Notes under the pieces: model-generated
What the model was told of the DNA's origin: nothing
Database searches by the model: none
Seen by the model: only the letters and a program-made list of their open reading frames with translations
Program-made: the position numbers and the translations under genes
Shown here: positions 44,254 to 55,982 of the stretch, one piece after another
Numbering within the stretch: position 1 is the stretch's first letter
How the letters are laid out: every line of letters begins with the position of its first letter
Origin: Bacillus sp. N1-1
Lineage (GTDB): Bacteria; Bacillota; Bacilli; Bacillales; Guptibacillaceae
Length of the DNA stretch: 64,000 bases
Assembly: GCF_009818105.1 (NCBI RefSeq)
Contig: NZ_CP046564.1
Coordinates: 2,790,001-2,854,000 of the forward strand
Direction: 5' to 3'

Positions 44254-44296
44254 AAGAAGAGCAATCAAAGTCTTCTTCTTATAGAGGGCTTTTTTT
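44249..44296 (+). terminator. Expression platform of the metI S-box
   Basis: ATAAGAAGAAGA pairs with TCTTCTTCTTAT, but the T-run starts 7 bases after the stem. The usual terminator/antiterminator pair is not obvious, so the mode of control is uncertain. Confidence 0.5.
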
Positions 44297-44328
44297 ATTG
44301 CCCTTACTTAATGAAAAGGAGATTGATT

Positions 44329-45456
44329 ATGTCAAATAACCATTACGATACGCTACTTGTTCAACTCGGTAATAAATCAGATCCACAAACAGGCGCTGTA
44401 AATCCTCCTGTTTATTTTTCCACTTCCTACAGGCATGAGGGAATTGGTCAATCAACAGGGTTTGATTATTCAAGGACAAAAAATCCAACTCGTTCGATTC
44501 TAGAGTCCGCAGTAAATGAACTCGAACATGGTGACCAGGGCTTCGCCTTTAGTTCTGGCATGGCTGCCATCCAATCAATCATATCTTTATTTAAAACCGG
44601 AGATCATATTCTCGTTTCAGATGACCTATATGGTGGCACCTATCGATTATTTGCTCACGCAGAAAAGCATTTCAACTTATCGTTCACCTATTTTGACAGC
44701 CAAAATATTGATAGCATCGCACCATTAATAACTCCGTCTACTAGGGCAATCTTTATCGAAAACCCTTCAAATCCACTAATGAAATTAACCGATGTTGAAG
44801 AGATTGTGACGATTGCCAACACATATAAATTATTGTCAATCGTAGACAATACGTTATTCACTCCTCTTCTACAAAACCCCCTTTTACTTGGAGCTGATAT
44901 CGTTATTCATAGTGCAACGAAATACCTTGGGGGTCACAATGATGTGCTTGCAGGACTTGTTATTGCCAAAGGTGAAAAGCTCTGTGCTGAGATTGAACAA
45001 TATCAAAACGGTGCTGGAGCGGTTCTTTCTCCGTTTGACTCCTGGCTCCTCATTCGAGGAATGAAGACATTACCTCTTCGACTAAAGCAACATGAGGAGA
45101 ATGCTAGAGCTATCGCAACGTACTTAAGAAATCACGACGCAATATCGGACGTTTTTTATCCTGAAAAAGGCGGTATGCTGTCGTTTCGATTACAGTCTGA
45201 AGCATGGATTGATCCATTTCTAAGGAACTTGAAACTGATTACCTTTGCGGAAAGCCTTGGAGGCGTTGAGAGCTTTATTACTTATCCAGCCACACAAACA
45301 CACGCCGATATCCCAGAAAAAATCAGACTAGAGAAAGGTGTTTGTAATCGACTTCTCAGGTTTTCCGTGGGAATTGAACAAATCAATGATTTAGTGAAAG
45401 ATTTGGATCAAACGCTAGCAACTTTCATAGAGGATGGTGTGCGACATGACTACTAA
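44329..45456 (+). CDS. metI: MetI, cystathionine gamma-synthase/O-acetylhomoserine thiolyase
   Basis: A 375-residue PLP enzyme of the Cys/Met metabolism family. It shows YSRTKNPTR, GFAFSSGMAAI, YGGTYRLF, and the PLP Lys in IHSATKYLGGH. It joins an activated homoserine with cysteine or sulfide. The ATG at 44329 has AAAAGGAG upstream. It is the first gene of the S-box operon and overlaps metC by 11 bases. Confidence 0.9.
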   Translation: MSNNHYDTLLVQLGNKSDPQTGAVNPPVYFSTSYRHEGIGQSTGFDYSRTKNPTRSILESAVNELEHGDQGFAFSSGMAAIQSIISLFKTGDHILVSDDLYGGTYRLFAHAEKHFNLSFTYFDSQNIDSIAPLITPSTRAIFIENPSNPLMKLTDVEEIVTIANTYKLLSIVDNTLFTPLLQNPLLLGADIVIHSATKYLGGHNDVLAGLVIAKGEKLCAEIEQYQNGAGAVLSPFDSWLLIRGMKTLPLRLKQHEENARAIATYLRNHDAISDVFYPEKGGMLSFRLQSEAWIDPFLRNLKLITFAESLGGVESFITYPATQTHADIPEKIRLEKGVCNRLLRFSVGIEQINDLVKDLDQTLATFIEDGVRHDY

Positions 45457-46645
45457 TTCATATACATTTCAAACAAAACTTCTTCACAACGATCATAAAT
45501 TTGATAAAAGCACAGGTGCTGTCAGTGTTCCAATTCAACAAGCATCTACCTTTCATCAATTGGATTTTGATCAGCCAGGAAAATATGATTATAGCCGCTC
45601 TGGTAACCCTACTCGTGAAGCTCTAGAAGAAACGATTGCAGACCTTGAAGGTGGCGTTAGGGGATTTGCATTTGCTTCGGGTATGGCTGCTATCGCTACT
45701 TCTTTTATGCTCCTTTCACAAAATGACCATGTTTTAATTTCAGAAGATGTTTATGGCGGGACTTATCGGATGATCCACGATGTTCTTGTAAGATTTGGAA
45801 TTAGCCATACTTTTGTAGATATGACTGATTTAAATAAAGTTGCGAGCGGGATTCAATCCAATACAAAAGTGATCTACATTGAGACACCTTCTAACCCGTT
45901 GCTCAAAGTGACTGATATTCAAGCCGTCGTTAAATTAGCGAAAGCGAATAATTGTTTAACATTCGTTGATAACACTTTTATGACGCCTGCCCTCCAAAGG
46001 CCACTGGACTTCGGCGCGGATATCGTTCTTCATAGTGCAACAAAATTTATTGCAGGACATAGCGATGTTGTTGCAGGTCTTGCCGCAGTTAAAAATGAAA
46101 AGCTAGGTGAAAAACTTGCTTTTTTGCAAAATTCTTTCGGATCCATTTTAAGTGCTCATGATTCCTGGTTAGTTCTTCGCGGATTAAAAACGTTACATTG
46201 TCGGCTCGAGCAGTCTTCAAGATCTGCTTTCCGACTTGCTCATTCACTCCTTAAAGAACCGCTTGTAGAAGAAGTTTATTATCCTGGATTTTCTTTTCAC
46301 CAGGGGCATTCGACTCACCTTTACCAGGCAGCAGGTCCTGGGGCGGTCCTTTCTTTTCGGCTACCTGATGAAAACGCCGTTCGACTATTTACAAAGCACG
46401 TGCAAATTCCAGTTTACGCTGTTAGCCTTGGTGCGGTTGAATCGATTCTCTCTTATCCCGCTAGAATGTCTCATGCATCAATGTCAGCTGCCGAACGAAA
46501 CAAGCGTGGCATTACAGATGGCTTGTTACGTTTATCTGTAGGTCTTGAGAATGCTGATGATTTGCTTCAAGACTTTAAACAGGGCTTTGCTGCCATAAAT
46601 AAACTTTACACCCCCGTCTCAAAAGCCGGAGGTGCCAAAGGATGA
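45446..46645 (+). CDS. metC: MetC, cystathionine beta-lyase
   Basis: A 399-residue PLP enzyme paralogous to Met[32 protein letters not shown] and the PLP Lys in [13 protein letters not shown]. It releases homocysteine from cystathionine. I choose the ATG at 45446, inside the metI end, with GGATGG upstream. It overlaps the next gene by four bases. Confidence 0.9.
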   Translation: MTTNSYTFQTKLLHNDHKFDKSTGAVSVPIQQASTFHQLDFDQPGKYDYSRSGNPTREALEETIADLEGGVRGFAFASGMAAIATSFMLLSQNDHVLISEDVYGGTYRMIHDVLVRFGISHTFVDMTDLNKVASGIQSNTKVIYIETPSNPLLKVTDIQAVVKLAKANNCLTFVDNTFMTPALQRPLDFGADIVLHSATKFIAGHSDVVAGLAAVKNEKLGEKLAFLQNSFGSILSAHDSWLVLRGLKTLHCRLEQSSRSAFRLAHSLLKEPLVEEVYYPGFSFHQGHSTHLYQAAGPGAVLSFRLPDENAVRLFTKHVQIPVYAVSLGAVESILSYPARMSHASMSAAERNKRGITDGLLRLSVGLENADDLLQDFKQGFAAINKLYTPVSKAGGAKG

Positions 46646-48498
46646 GCTTACTAGAAGATCTAGAACACAAAATTTTGATTGGCGACGGTGCGATGGGAAC
46701 CCTTCTTTACTCATACGGCATCGACCAATGTTTTGAAGCACTCAACCTTTCACATCCGGATCAAGTATTAAATGTTCACCAAGCTTATGTTCATGCCGGT
46801 TCAGATGTGATTCAAACAAATACGTACGGCGCGAACTATAGCAAGCTATCAAGATATGGTCTTGAAGACCTAGTAAAAGAAATCAATACTGAAGGCGTTA
46901 AACTCGCTCGAAAAGCTGCGACAGACTCTACTTACGTTCTTGGGACAATAGGAGGAATACGGGGGATAAATACACGATCGACGCCGCTTGATGAAATCAA
47001 GCGCAGCTTTAGAGAGCAGCTAAACTGGCTTCTATTAGAGGGAGTTGATGGTCTTTTATTGGAAACGTATTACGACCTAGAAGAGATCATTACTGTACTT
47101 GAAATAGCTCGAAAGGAAACAGATTTGCCTTTAATTGCACAAGTTTCAATGCATGAGCCAGGCATTTTGCAAGATGGCACTTCTCTTGCTGCTGCCTTAA
47201 AACAGCTTGAGAATGCCGGAGCCAGTGTAACAGGCGTTAACTGCCGACTCGGCCCCTATCATATGATTCAATCATTAGAACAGGTTCCTCTCTCAAATCG
47301 TTTTCTTTCTGCCTATCCAAACGCGAGTTTGCCTGACTATGAAGAAGGGCGTCTTGTTTATCCTACCGCGCCAGACTATTTCAAACAAAGTGCAGAAGCT
47401 CTACGTCAACAAGGCGTTAGACTTATTGGTGGTTGCTGTGGCACAACTCCTGAGCATATAGCTGCGGCGGCTAGTGCACTAAAGGGTCTAAATCCTATTG
47501 TAACGAAAGAAGTAACCGTTAACGAAAAAGAGGCTAGGATCATCGATTTTGAGGAGGAAAGGCTGCCTCATTTACATGAGATAGCAAGAAAACAACGATC
47601 TGTTATCGTTGAGCTCGACCCTCCAAAGAAATTATCCATTGATAAATATCTTGAGGGAACAAAAGCGCTACAAGAAGTTGGCGTTGATGCGATTACGCTC
47701 GCTGATAACTCACTTGCCTCACCGCGAATTTGCAATACGGCAATGGCTTCTACGATTAAAGCTCAGCATAATGTTCGACCACTTGTTCATGTTGCCTGTC
47801 GTGATCGGAATTTAATTGGCTTACAATCTCATTTAATGGGGCTTCATACACTTGGAATTAATCAAGTTCTTGCCGTAACAGGTGACCCTACTAAAATCGG
47901 CGATTTCCCTGGTGCTACTTCGGTTTACGACGTCTCATCATTTGACCTAATTCGTTTAATGAAACAATTTAATCAAGGACGTTCTTATTCTGGTAAATCG
48001 CTTGGAATTAAAACTTCATTTTCAATAGCAGCCGCCTTTAATCCGAACGTACGCCATCTAGATCGAGCTGTCGAACGACTTGAAAAAAAACAGCAATGTG
48101 GAGCAGATTACTTTATAAGTCAACCCATTTACAATGAAGAACAGTTACTAGAAGTCTACGAAGCGACGAAACATTTAACTTGTCCCATTTACATTGGAAT
48201 CATGCCGCTTACAAGCTACCGAAATGCTGAATTTCTCCATAATGAAGTACCGGGAATTAAACTATCCGATTCCATACGCAATCGTATGTTACGCGCTACA
48301 GATTCAACGCAATCAGGTGAAGAAGGGCTTGCAATCGCGAAATCGTTAATTGATGCTGCGTTTGATTTATTTAATGGTATTTATTTAATCACCCCCTTCT
48401 TGCGTTATGAATTAACAGTAGAATTAACACGATACATTAACGAGAAAACTCGCCTTGAAGAAGAAAGGAAGAATCGAAATGGCCTACACCTCATTTGA
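46642..48498 (+). CDS. YitJ-type bifunctional homocysteine S-methyltransferase/methylenetetrahydrofolate reductase
   Basis: A 618-residue fusion. Residues 1-290 form a zinc homocysteine methyltransferase domain ([27 protein letters not shown]). Residues about 315-610 form a MTHFR TIM barrel ([36 protein letters not shown]). It supplies 5-methyl-THF for MetH and may recycle homocysteine directly. ATGA overlap with metC and 20-base overlap with metH show tight coupling. Confidence 0.9.
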   Translation: MSLLEDLEHKILIGDGAMGTLLYSYGIDQCFEALNLSHPDQVLNVHQAYVHAGSDVIQTNTYGANYSKLSRYGLEDLVKEINTEGVKLARKAATDSTYVLGTIGGIRGINTRSTPLDEIKRSFREQLNWLLLEGVDGLLLETYYDLEEIITVLEIARKETDLPLIAQVSMHEPGILQDGTSLAAALKQLENAGASVTGVNCRLGPYHMIQSLEQVPLSNRFLSAYPNASLPDYEEGRLVYPTAPDYFKQSAEALRQQGVRLIGGCCGTTPEHIAAAASALKGLNPIVTKEVTVNEKEARIIDFEEERLPHLHEIARKQRSVIVELDPPKKLSIDKYLEGTKALQEVGVDAITLADNSLASPRICNTAMASTIKAQHNVRPLVHVACRDRNLIGLQSHLMGLHTLGINQVLAVTGDPTKIGDFPGATSVYDVSSFDLIRLMKQFNQGRSYSGKSLGIKTSFSIAAAFNPNVRHLDRAVERLEKKQQCGADYFISQPIYNEEQLLEVYEATKHLTCPIYIGIMPLTSYRNAEFLHNEVPGIKLSDSIRNRMLRATDSTQSGEEGLAIAKSLIDAAFDLFNGIYLITPFLRYELTVELTRYINEKTRLEEERKNRNGLHLI

Positions 48499-51400
48499 AG
48501 ATCTACTTACAAAGAGAATCCTTGTTCTTGATGGAGCTATGGGAACAATGATTCAACAGGCTAATCTGACAGCTACTGATTTTGGTGGTGAAGAATATGA
48601 AGGCTGTAATGAATATTTATCCTTCACAAGGCCAGAACTTATATCTTCTATCCATGATGAGTACTTAGCTAGCGGAGCAGATATTATTGAGACGAACACC
48701 TTTGGAGCAACTGATCTTGTCTTAGATGAATATGATCTCGGTCATCTTGCAGAAAAGCTAAACTATACCTCTGCAAGGCTTGCAAAAGAAGCTGCTGCTA
48801 AATTAACTACGACAGATAAACCACGTTTCGTTGCTGGTGCCATGGGACCAACTACCAAAACATTATCCGTCACGGGCGGAACAACTTTTGAATCACTTTC
48901 GAACTCATATGCCATCCAGGCTAGGGGCTTACTTAACGGAGGCGTGGATCTTCTACTAATAGAAACCAGTCAGGATATGCTTAACGTAAAAGCTGCTTAT
49001 ATTGGTATTTCGAGAGCATTTCAGGAATTAGAGATGACCGTTCCTTTAATGATCTCGGGAACGATTGAACCGATGGGCACAACACTCGCTGGTCAAAGTA
49101 TTGAGGCATTTTATTTATCGCTTGAACATATGAATCCAGCAGTCGTTGGACTAAATTGTGCAACAGGACCAGAGTTTATGAGAGATCATCTCCGCTCCCT
49201 TTCTGATCTTGCCACAACTTCAGTAAGCTGCTATCCCAATGCTGGTCTTCCTGACGAAGAAGGAAATTATCACGAAACGCCTGAAAGCTTAGCAGCTAAA
49301 ATTTACGGATTTGTGGAAAAAGGTTGGCTTAACGTTGTCGGTGGCTGTTGCGGAACAACTCCTGCTCATATCAAAGCCATTTCAGAAGCTATAAAAGGAC
49401 TAGACCCGCGAAAAGCTCCTGCGAGTCATCCTCACGCCGTTTCTGGAATTGAACCATTTATATACGATGATAGCACTAGACCTATACTCGTTGGAGAACG
49501 AACAAATGTCATTGGATCGCGTAAGTTCAAACGTCTTATAGCAGAGGAGAAATTTGAAGAAGCGTCCGAGATTGCTCGTTCACAAGTAAAAAAAGGTGCA
49601 CAGGTAATCGACATTTGTCTGGCAAATCCAGATAGTGATGAACTTAGAGACATTGAGAATTTTATGAAATATGTTGTAAATAAGGTTAAAACCCCTCTTA
49701 TCATCGATTCTACTGATGATGCGGTTATCGAAAAAGCTCTCTCTTATTCACAAGGGAAAGCGATCATTAATTCCATTAATCTAGAAGATGGTGAAGAACG
49801 TTTTGAAGCTGTCGTTCCTCTTATTCATAAGTACGGCGCTGCCATTGTCGTTGGTACAATTGACGAAACCGGCATGGCGATAACTGCAGAACGTAAGCTC
49901 GAAATCGCGAAACGCTCTCATGACTTACTCGTTTCAAAATACGGCCTTAATGCATCTGATATTATTTTTGACCCTCTTGTTTTTCCAATCGGTACAGGTG
50001 ATGAGCAATACATTGGCTCAGCTTCTGAAACCATCGAGGGGATTAGACTCATTAAATCGCAATTGCCAGAATGTCAGACAATCCTTGGGATAAGTAACGT
50101 CTCTTTTGGTCTTCCTCCAGTAGGAAGAGAAGTATTAAACGCTGCCTACTTGTACCACTGTACAAAAGCCGGATTAGATTATGCGATCGTGAATACTGAA
50201 AAGCTCGAAAGATACGCTTCTATTTCTGATAAAGAAGTACAGCTTGCCGACGAACTGCTTTTTCAAACAAATGATCAGACATTAGCAGATTTCACTGCAT
50301 TCTATCGAGGTAAAAAGAAAGAAAGTAAAGTGCAGACTTCCACGCTCACACTTCAGGAACGTCTTGCCTTATATGTCGTTGAAGGTACAAAAGAAGGACT
50401 TATTCCAGATTTAGAAAAAGCTTTGATTCAATATGAATCACCGCTCCAAATCATTAATGGCCCTCTAATGAAAGGAATGGCAGAGGTTGGAAAGTTATTT
50501 AATGATAATCAATTAATTGTTGCAGAGGTACTCCAAAGTGCAGAAGTAATGAAGGCTTCTGTCGCTTTCCTTGAACCTTATATGGAAAAAGAAGACTCTT
50601 CTAGTTCTAAAGGAAAAGTACTTTTAGCGACTGTAAAAGGTGATGTGCACGATATTGGCAAGAACCTGGTCGAAATTATTTTAAGTAATAATGGTTTTGA
50701 AGTCGTTGATCTTGGAATTAAGGTTACTCCAACAGACCTCATTAAACAGGTTCAAGACCACCAACCAGATTTTGTCGGCCTTTCTGGACTACTCGTTAAA
50801 TCTGCTCAGCAAATGGTATTGACTGCTCAAGATATGAAGCAAGCTAAAATCTCGATACCCATTATGGTAGGTGGTGCCGCCTTATCGCGAAAATTTACTG
50901 ACAATAAAATTTCAGCTGAATATGACGGACCTGTTTTCTATGCTAAAGACGCTATGGAAGGATTAGCCCTTTCAAATCAGTTAAGTAACGAAGAAGAAAA
51001 AAGAAAACTCGTAGAAGAACACGCGATCAAAAAAGCTTCTTCTGAGTTGCAACCAAAACCGATTTCAAACGGCGGAACAGCGGTTGCCATTAAACCAGTT
51101 TCAACTGTATCGACTGATGTACGAGTTTATCAACCGTACGATTTAGAGTCGCATATTTTAAGAAATTACTCGGTTGCACACATCGAACCATACATCAACA
51201 TGCAAATGCTCATCGGACATCATCTGGGCCTTAAAGGAAAAGTATCAAGACTACTTGCAGAAAAAAACGAGAAAGCCGTTCATTTAAAAGAAGTGGTGGA
51301 TCAGCTTTTAACACGAGCCAAAAATGAAAGTTGGATACAACCTTCAGCAAAATATCAGTTCTTCCCAGCACAATCTGATGGAAATGATGTCATCATTTAC

Positions 51401-51922
51401 TCTCCTAATGATCATCAAACGATCATTGAACGATTTTCATTTCCCCGTCAACAAAAAGAACCTTTCTTGTGTCTTGCCGATTACCTTCGTTCAGTATCTA
51501 GCGGCGAGATGGACTATGTTGGATTTTTTGCAGTTACAGCAGGAAGAGGCATTCGAGAACGTTCAGTAGAGTTAAAAAATAAAGGGAATTATCTCGAAAG
51601 TCATGCTTTACAAGCCCTTGCGCTTGAAACAGCTGAAGGTCTTGCCGAACACGTTCATCAATTGATGCGTGATAAATGGGGTTTCCCTGATCCAACGGAT
51701 TTTACAATGCAAAATCGCTTTTCAGCTAAATACCAGGGACAGCGCTTTTCTTTTGGCTACCCCGCTTGCCCTGAGCTAGACGACCAGAAAAAACTTTTTA
51801 AACTTATCCAACCTGAAGATATTGGGGTAGAGCTCACAGATGGATGTATGATGGAACCAGAAGCTTCTGTTACTGCGATGGTTTTTGCGCACCCTGAAGG
51901 AAGATACTTTAATGTTTTATAA
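48479..51922 (+). CDS. metH: MetH, cobalamin-dependent methionine synthase
   Basis: A 1147-residue, full-length MetH. Domains in order: homocysteine-binding zinc barrel (about 1-320, GLNCATGP and [10 protein letters not shown]), pterin-binding barrel (about 335-600, [11 protein letters not shown]), cobalamin cap and B12 domain (about 640-860, with cobalt ligand His724 in DVHDIGKN), and the AdoMet-dependent reactivation domain (about 900-1147, [11 protein letters not shown]). It methylates homocysteine with methyl-THF. The ATG at 48479 has GGAAG upstream. B12 supply must come from outside the window. Confidence 0.94.
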   Translation: MAYTSFEDLLTKRILVLDGAMGTMIQQANLTATDFGGEEYEGCNEYLSFTRPELISSIHDEYLASGADIIETNTFGATDLVLDEYDLGHLAEKLNYTSARLAKEAAAKLTTTDKPRFVAGAMGPTTKTLSVTGGTTFESLSNSYAIQARGLLNGGVDLLLIETSQDMLNVKAAYIGISRAFQELEMTVPLMISGTIEPMGTTLAGQSIEAFYLSLEHMNPAVVGLNCATGPEFMRDHLRSLSDLATTSVSCYPNAGLPDEEGNYHETPESLAAKIYGFVEKGWLNVVGGCCGTTPAHIKAISEAIKGLDPRKAPASHPHAVSGIEPFIYDDSTRPILVGERTNVIGSRKFKRLIAEEKFEEASEIARSQVKKGAQVIDICLANPDSDELRDIENFMKYVVNKVKTPLIIDSTDDAVIEKALSYSQGKAIINSINLEDGEERFEAVVPLIHKYGAAIVVGTIDETGMAITAERKLEIAKRSHDLLVSKYGLNASDIIFDPLVFPIGTGDEQYIGSASETIEGIRLIKSQLPECQTILGISNVSFGLPPVGREVLNAAYLYHCTKAGLDYAIVNTEKLERYASISDKEVQLADELLFQTNDQTLADFTAFYRGKKKESKVQTSTLTLQERLALYVVEGTKEGLIPDLEKALIQYESPLQIINGPLMKGMAEVGKLFNDNQLIVAEVLQSAEVMKASVAFLEPYMEKEDSSSSKGKVLLATVKGDVHDIGKNLVEIILSNNGFEVVDLGIKVTPTDLIKQVQDHQPDFVGLSGLLVKSAQQMVLTAQDMKQAKISIPIMVGGAALSRKFTDNKISAEYDGPVFYAKDAMEGLALSNQLSNEEEKRKLVEEHAIKKASSELQPKPISNGGTAVAIKPVSTVSTDVRVYQPYDLESHILRNYSVAHIEPYINMQMLIGHHLGLKGKVSRLLAEKNEKAVHLKEVVDQLLTRAKNESWIQPSAKYQFFPAQSDGNDVIIYSPNDHQTIIERFSFPRQQKEPFLCLADYLRSVSSGEMDYVGFFAVTAGRGIRERSVELKNKGNYLESHALQALALETAEGLAEHVHQLMRDKWGFPDPTDFTMQNRFSAKYQGQRFSFGYPACPELDDQKKLFKLIQPEDIGVELTDGCMMEPEASVTAMVFAHPEGRYFNVL

Positions 51923-51928
51923 GAAGTA

Positions 51929-51956
51929 AAAAGAGGAGCCTGGGCCCCTCTTTTTT
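51929..51956. terminator. Bidirectional terminator between metH and sirC
   Basis: AAAAGAGGAGCC pairs with GGCCCCTCTTTT around a small loop, with T-tracts on both strands. It ends both convergent sulfur operons. Confidence 0.88.
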
Positions 51957-52012
51957 ACGTCTTATTACATGATTAATACCATCCTGACACACCATGTATG
52001 TAAAAGTCTAGA

Positions 52013-52594
52013 TTAATCAATTTCAGGTGGTTCGGTTAATGCATGATTCATAACTTTTTCCAATTCGTTCTTCTTTTCACTTTCGCTTATGTTTTCGCTC
52101 TTTATGGCCAACCGCTTTTCATATAAATACTCCAAACGTTTACTATATGACTCATCATACTTAGAAGAGAGATCATCTCGGATTTTTCTTGCGAGCAGAG
52201 GACTCGCTCCACCTGTAAAAACAGAAATAATTAGTCTCCCTCGCTTAAGCGTAGCAGGTAAAGACACGTTCCCTCGATCAGCCTGATGAGAAGCATTGAC
52301 TAGCTGATGATCTCCCACTTGATTAATGACAAACTCATTTACTTCAAACGAGTTTGTCGCTACAATAATCAAAAATGCGTCTTGTAAATCACTTCCTTTA
52401 ACTTCTCGTTCAACGAAAGTGATAGTGTCAAAATCCACAAGATTTTTGATCTCTTCATTAATTTCAGGACTAACCACTGTAAGGATAGCACCGCACCCAA
52501 GTAAACCTTTAAGCTTCCTCAGGGCGATACGACCTCCGCCAACTATAACGATTCTTTTTCCTGTCAAGTTTAGAGAAACAGGATATTCACTCAT
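52013..52594 (-). CDS. sirC: SirC, precorrin-2 dehydrogenase
   Basis: A 193-residue NAD-dependent dehydrogenase (YlnF type) that oxidises precorrin-2 to sirohydrochlorin. It has YPVSLNLTGKRIVIVGGGRIALRKL, VNASHQADRGNVSLPATLKRG and FTGGASPLLARKIRD. It overlaps sirB by four bases (ATGA) and is the last gene of the sulfate operon. Confidence 0.9.
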   Translation of the reverse strand: MSEYPVSLNLTGKRIVIVGGGRIALRKLKGLLGCGAILTVVSPEINEEIKNLVDFDTITFVEREVKGSDLQDAFLIIVATNSFEVNEFVINQVGDHQLVNASHQADRGNVSLPATLKRGRLIISVFTGGASPLLARKIRDDLSSKYDESYSKRLEYLYEKRLAIKSENISESEKKNELEKVMNHALTEPPEID

Positions 52595-53340
52595 CCGCTC
52601 CCTCCCTCAAATGCTTCTACAACCCTTTCTTTCAATACATCTATCAATAATTTGTGGTAGCCAAGGTAGTGACAAAGATAAAAATCTGGACCACCTTTTT
52701 CTAGCCTGCTTATTTTTTGTTCCATTTCTTTCATTAGTATACCCGTAAATAAAAGATAAGGAATGACAAACACCTGACTATTGCTGTCTGATTGAGCCTG
52801 TTTAATCCCTTCATCAAAGGTTGGGTTCGCGGCTGCAAGATAGCACACAGACACTTTTTGAAACGGTATCTTCTTAAGTATTCGATTTGCGATTTGATTT
52901 AAATCCCTTTGTGTATCAGGATCACTACTTCCCCTCCCCACAAGAAGCGCACTAGCATCCTTTCGAAGGGAGACATCCGTTTCCATTACTCTTTCTTCAA
53001 TGACAGAGATCAACTTATCATGAATACCGAATGGACGCCCTATGTGAAAAGTTATCCACGGGAATTGTTTAGAGACGCGCTCTACTTCATTCGGAATATC
53101 TTTCTTCACATGAGTAGCAGCAAGTAACAAAACCGGTATGACTACAATTTCTAGGGCACCCTTTTTGATGCATGTGGTGATGCCCCCGAAAATATCAGGC
53201 TCTGAAAGCTCAAGAAAACAGGTCTCTTGAATTGGGTACGAAAGTTCTTCTTTACATTTATTAACGAATTCTAAAGCTTGATTTCTTCCCTCTTTCACAC
53301 GGCTACCGTGACAAATATAGAGAACAGCTTTCAATTTCAT
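52591..53340 (-). CDS. sirB: SirB, sirohydrochlorin ferrochelatase
   Basis: A 249-residue chelatase (YlnE type) of the CbiX/SirB fold. The N-terminal ICHGSRVKEG holds the active His10, and a second metal His lies in LLAATHVKKD. It inserts iron to give siroheme, the cofactor of sulfite reductase. AGGAGG precedes the start; 7 bases separate it from sirA. Confidence 0.88.
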   Translation of the reverse strand: MKLKAVLYICHGSRVKEGRNQALEFVNKCKEELSYPIQETCFLELSEPDIFGGITTCIKKGALEIVVIPVLLLAATHVKKDIPNEVERVSKQFPWITFHIGRPFGIHDKLISVIEERVMETDVSLRKDASALLVGRGSSDPDTQRDLNQIANRILKKIPFQKVSVCYLAAANPTFDEGIKQAQSDSNSQVFVIPYLLFTGILMKEMEQKISRLEKGGPDFYLCHYLGYHKLLIDVLKERVVEAFEGGSG

Positions 53341-53347
53341 TCACCTC

Positions 53348-54133
53348 CTATAATGCACTTACGACAGTCTTCGTGGTTTGTTTATCTAGCGACATTTTTT
53401 CGAACCAGTTTAATTTCGACCTTAAGTTCACAACTTCCCCTACTATAATCATACTTGGATTTTGAATTTCCGCTTTTCTCACATCGTCTGTAATTGTTTC
53501 AAGAGTTCCTGTAACTGTTTGTTGAGTATGAGTCGTACCCCAATGGACGAGGGCAACTGGGGTCTCCTTCTTCTTCCCATACTTCCGAAGCATTGAGCAT
53601 ATATACGGTAAGTTTTTCACTCCCATATAAATTGCAAGGGTATCGATTCCCTTTGCGAGGCTCTCCCAGCGTAATTCTTCCTCTTCTCCATCTTTACGAT
53701 GTCCTGTTACAAACGCAAATGTAGAACTTAAATCGCGATGTGTCACCGGTATGCCAGCATAGGCAGGTGCAGCAATCCCGGAAGTAATACCCGGCACAAT
53801 TTCAAACGGAATCCCGTGGTTCGAAAGAGCTTCAGCTTCTTCCCCTCCTCGCCCATATACAAAAGGATCTCCTCCTTTTAATCTTGTCACGACCTTTCCT
53901 TTTAGCGCATGCTTCACGAGAAAACGATTAATGGTTTCCTGTTTTAGGGTATGATAGTCTGGTAGCTTTCCACAATAGATAAGCTCAACGCCTTCCTTGG
54001 CGTACTCTAATAGTTCTTTGTTAATTAGTCGATCATAAAGGATGACATCTGCTTGCTCAATGCATTTCACACCTTTTACTGTAATTAAATCAATGTCACC
54101 TGGCCCTGCTCCAACTAGGAAAACTTTCCCCAT
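53348..54133 (-). CDS. sirA: SirA, uroporphyrinogen-III C-methyltransferase
   Basis: A 261-residue SAM-dependent methylase (YlnD type) making precorrin-2. It contains VGAGPGDIDLITVKG, RLKGGDPFVYGRGGEEAEAL, PGITSGIAAPAYAGIPVTHR and AIYMGVKNLP. GAGGAGG lies upstream. It starts the siroheme part of the operon, about 55 bases after cysC. Confidence 0.92.
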   Translation of the reverse strand: MGKVFLVGAGPGDIDLITVKGVKCIEQADVILYDRLINKELLEYAKEGVELIYCGKLPDYHTLKQETINRFLVKHALKGKVVTRLKGGDPFVYGRGGEEAEALSNHGIPFEIVPGITSGIAAPAYAGIPVTHRDLSSTFAFVTGHRKDGEEEELRWESLAKGIDTLAIYMGVKNLPYICSMLRKYGKKKETPVALVHWGTTHTQQTVTGTLETITDDVRKAEIQNPSMIIVGEVVNLRSKLNWFEKMSLDKQTTKTVVSAL

Positions 54134-54188
54134 TTCATTTCCTCCTCGATACGATTTATTTCAATAGACCCTACTGTTTTTTTGATAC

Positions 54189-54794
54189 TCATGTTGTGAT
54201 TAACTGATGATCTACTAGATAAGAAAGAACGATTTCTGCGCACCTCTCTCTTGTTTCATTGTACGTATCAACGATCAATTCAGGGTTAACGGGTTCTTCA
54301 TAGGGAGAGGACACTCCTGTAAAGTGAGGGATTTCTCCACTACGAGCTTTTTTGTATAACCCTTTAGGATCTCGAAGCTCACACTCATTTAAAGGACACT
54401 TTACGTACACTTCAATAAACTCATCCTTCAAAAGTAGTTCTCGCACCACCTGTCGATCACTTTGATAAGGAGAAATAAAAGCAGTAATCGCAAATTGACC
54501 GCTATCTACGAGGAGCTTTGATACCTCTCCAATACGCCTTATGTTCTCCTTACGATCTTCTTCTTTGAAACCAAGGTCTTTGTTTAATCCCTGTCTGATA
54601 TTATCTCCGTCAAGTACATAGCTTTGAACGTTTAATTCATGTAGCTTTCGTGATACATCATTCGCTAATGTAGATTTCCCCGACCCTGACAATCCTGTAA
54701 AGAAGAGAACAGCACTTTTGTGCTGGTTTCTCTTCTGTCTCATTTCTTTCGTTACTACTGTATCGTGCCATGTTAAATTATTATTTACTGTCAT
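54189..54794 (-). CDS. cysC: CysC, adenylylsulfate kinase
   Basis: A 201-residue kinase making PAPS from APS and ATP. Walker A is GLSGSGKST, followed by LDGDNIRQGLNKDLGF, AFISPYQSDR and VKCPLNECELRDPKGLYKKA. The ATG at 54794 follows a GTG by one codon; both have AGGAGG in reach. It lies 12 bases after sat. Confidence 0.92.
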   Translation of the reverse strand: MTVNNNLTWHDTVVTKEMRQKRNQHKSAVLFFTGLSGSGKSTLANDVSRKLHELNVQSYVLDGDNIRQGLNKDLGFKEEDRKENIRRIGEVSKLLVDSGQFAITAFISPYQSDRQVVRELLLKDEFIEVYVKCPLNECELRDPKGLYKKARSGEIPHFTGVSSPYEEPVNPELIVDTYNETRERCAEIVLSYLVDHQLITT

Positions 54795-54808
54795 CACGAA
54801 TCTCCTCC

Positions 54809-55957
54809 TTATGCTTTAACTGCATTTTTGCTCATTCCTTTAATAAGTATCTCAACTACCTCAGGACGACTGAACGTTGCAGGAGGTTGCTCACCATTTC
54901 GTAAAAGCGCCCGTACTTTCGTACCTGAAAGAATGACGTGATGTTCCTTCCCATGAGGACAAGTCTTCGCTGAAGCCATGCTATCGCACTTCTTGCAATA
55001 GAAACTATGTTCAAAAAAGAGCGGAGTGATACCTAATTCTTCACTTGTAAATCGACTGAAGATTTTCTGGGCGTCATACGTGCCATAATAATCACCTACA
55101 CCAGCATGGTCTCTGCCAACAATAAAATGTGTGCATCCGAAATTCTTCCGAACAATCGCATGGAAGATTGCCTCTCTAGGCCCTGCATAGCGCATCGCAG
55201 CCGGGAAGACTCCAAGATGAACACGATCAGCAGGATAGTAATTTTCAAGTAAAACCTCGTAGCTCTCCATGCGGATTTCTGCTGGAATGTCATCTGATTT
55301 CGTTTCACCTACAAGTGGATTTAAGAAAAGCCCATCCACTGTTTCGAGAGCTGTTTTTTGGATATACTCATGGGCTCGATGAACAGGGTTTCTCGTTTGA
55401 AATCCAACCACTGTCTGCCAACCTTGATCTTCAAAATAAGCTCTCGTTTCAGCTGGATCAAAATGATAGCGATCAAACTGACCTTTTTCACTTCTTTTAA
55501 TAAGCGAAATAGGTCCACCAATGTATACATTAGGTCGATCATAGACTTTTTTTACGCCCGGATGATCATTATCCTCTGTTAAATAAACATGTTTTGCTTC
55601 TACTACCTTATCTGGTTGATAGATCGATTCAACGGTCACAGTACCATATACGGTTCCTTCGCTTATAAGCTTCACTTCATCGCCAAGAGAGAGTTTCTTA
55701 GCGACGTTATCGGTTACTGGTAACGTAATGGGAATGCTCCATGGCAAACCGTTTTCTAATTTAAGATTATGAACAACTGAAGTGTAATCACTTTCATTAA
55801 GAAAACCGGTTAATGGACTATATGCTCCAGTTCCAATCAATTCCAGATCGCTTAAAGCTGTTTTATCTAATTCTATTTCTTTTTGAATTCCTTCTATCTT
55901 TTTATCCGGGTTAAAACGATCGATCAGTTTTCCACCGTGTGCATGAATTGTTGTCAT
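54809..55957 (-). CDS. sat: Sat, sulfate adenylyltransferase (ATP sulfurylase)
   Basis: A 382-residue monofunctional ATP sulfurylase forming APS. The active-site segments are [35 protein letters not shown] (given only in part here), [12 protein letters not shown] and a C-terminal [16 protein letters not shown] zinc-like knuckle. GGAGGG lies upstream. Order cysH-cysP-sat-cysC equals B. subtilis. Confidence 0.93.
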   Translation of the reverse strand: MTTIHAHGGKLIDRFNPDKKIEGIQKEIELDKTALSDLELIGTGAYSPLTGFLNESDYTSVVHNLKLENGLPWSIPITLPVTDNVAKKLSLGDEVKLISEGTVYGTVTVESIYQPDKVVEAKHVYLTEDNDHPGVKKVYDRPNVYIGGPISLIKRSEKGQFDRYHFDPAETRAYFEDQGWQTVVGFQTRNPVHRAHEYIQKTALETVDGLFLNPLVGETKSDDIPAEIRMESYEVLLENYYPADRVHLGVFPAAMRYAGPREAIFHAIVRKNFGCTHFIVGRDHAGVGDYYGTYDAQKIFSRFTSEELGITPLFFEHSFYCKKCDSMASAKTCPHGKEHHVILSGTKVRALLRNGEQPPATFSRPEVVEILIKGMSKNAVKA

Positions 55958-55982
55958 GGTAATCCCTCCAAAATAAATTGTT

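Noticed and set aside
52326..52748. 140-residue plus-strand open frame
   Set aside because: It is antisense to sirC and sirB and has low-complexity Ser/Arg-rich composition.
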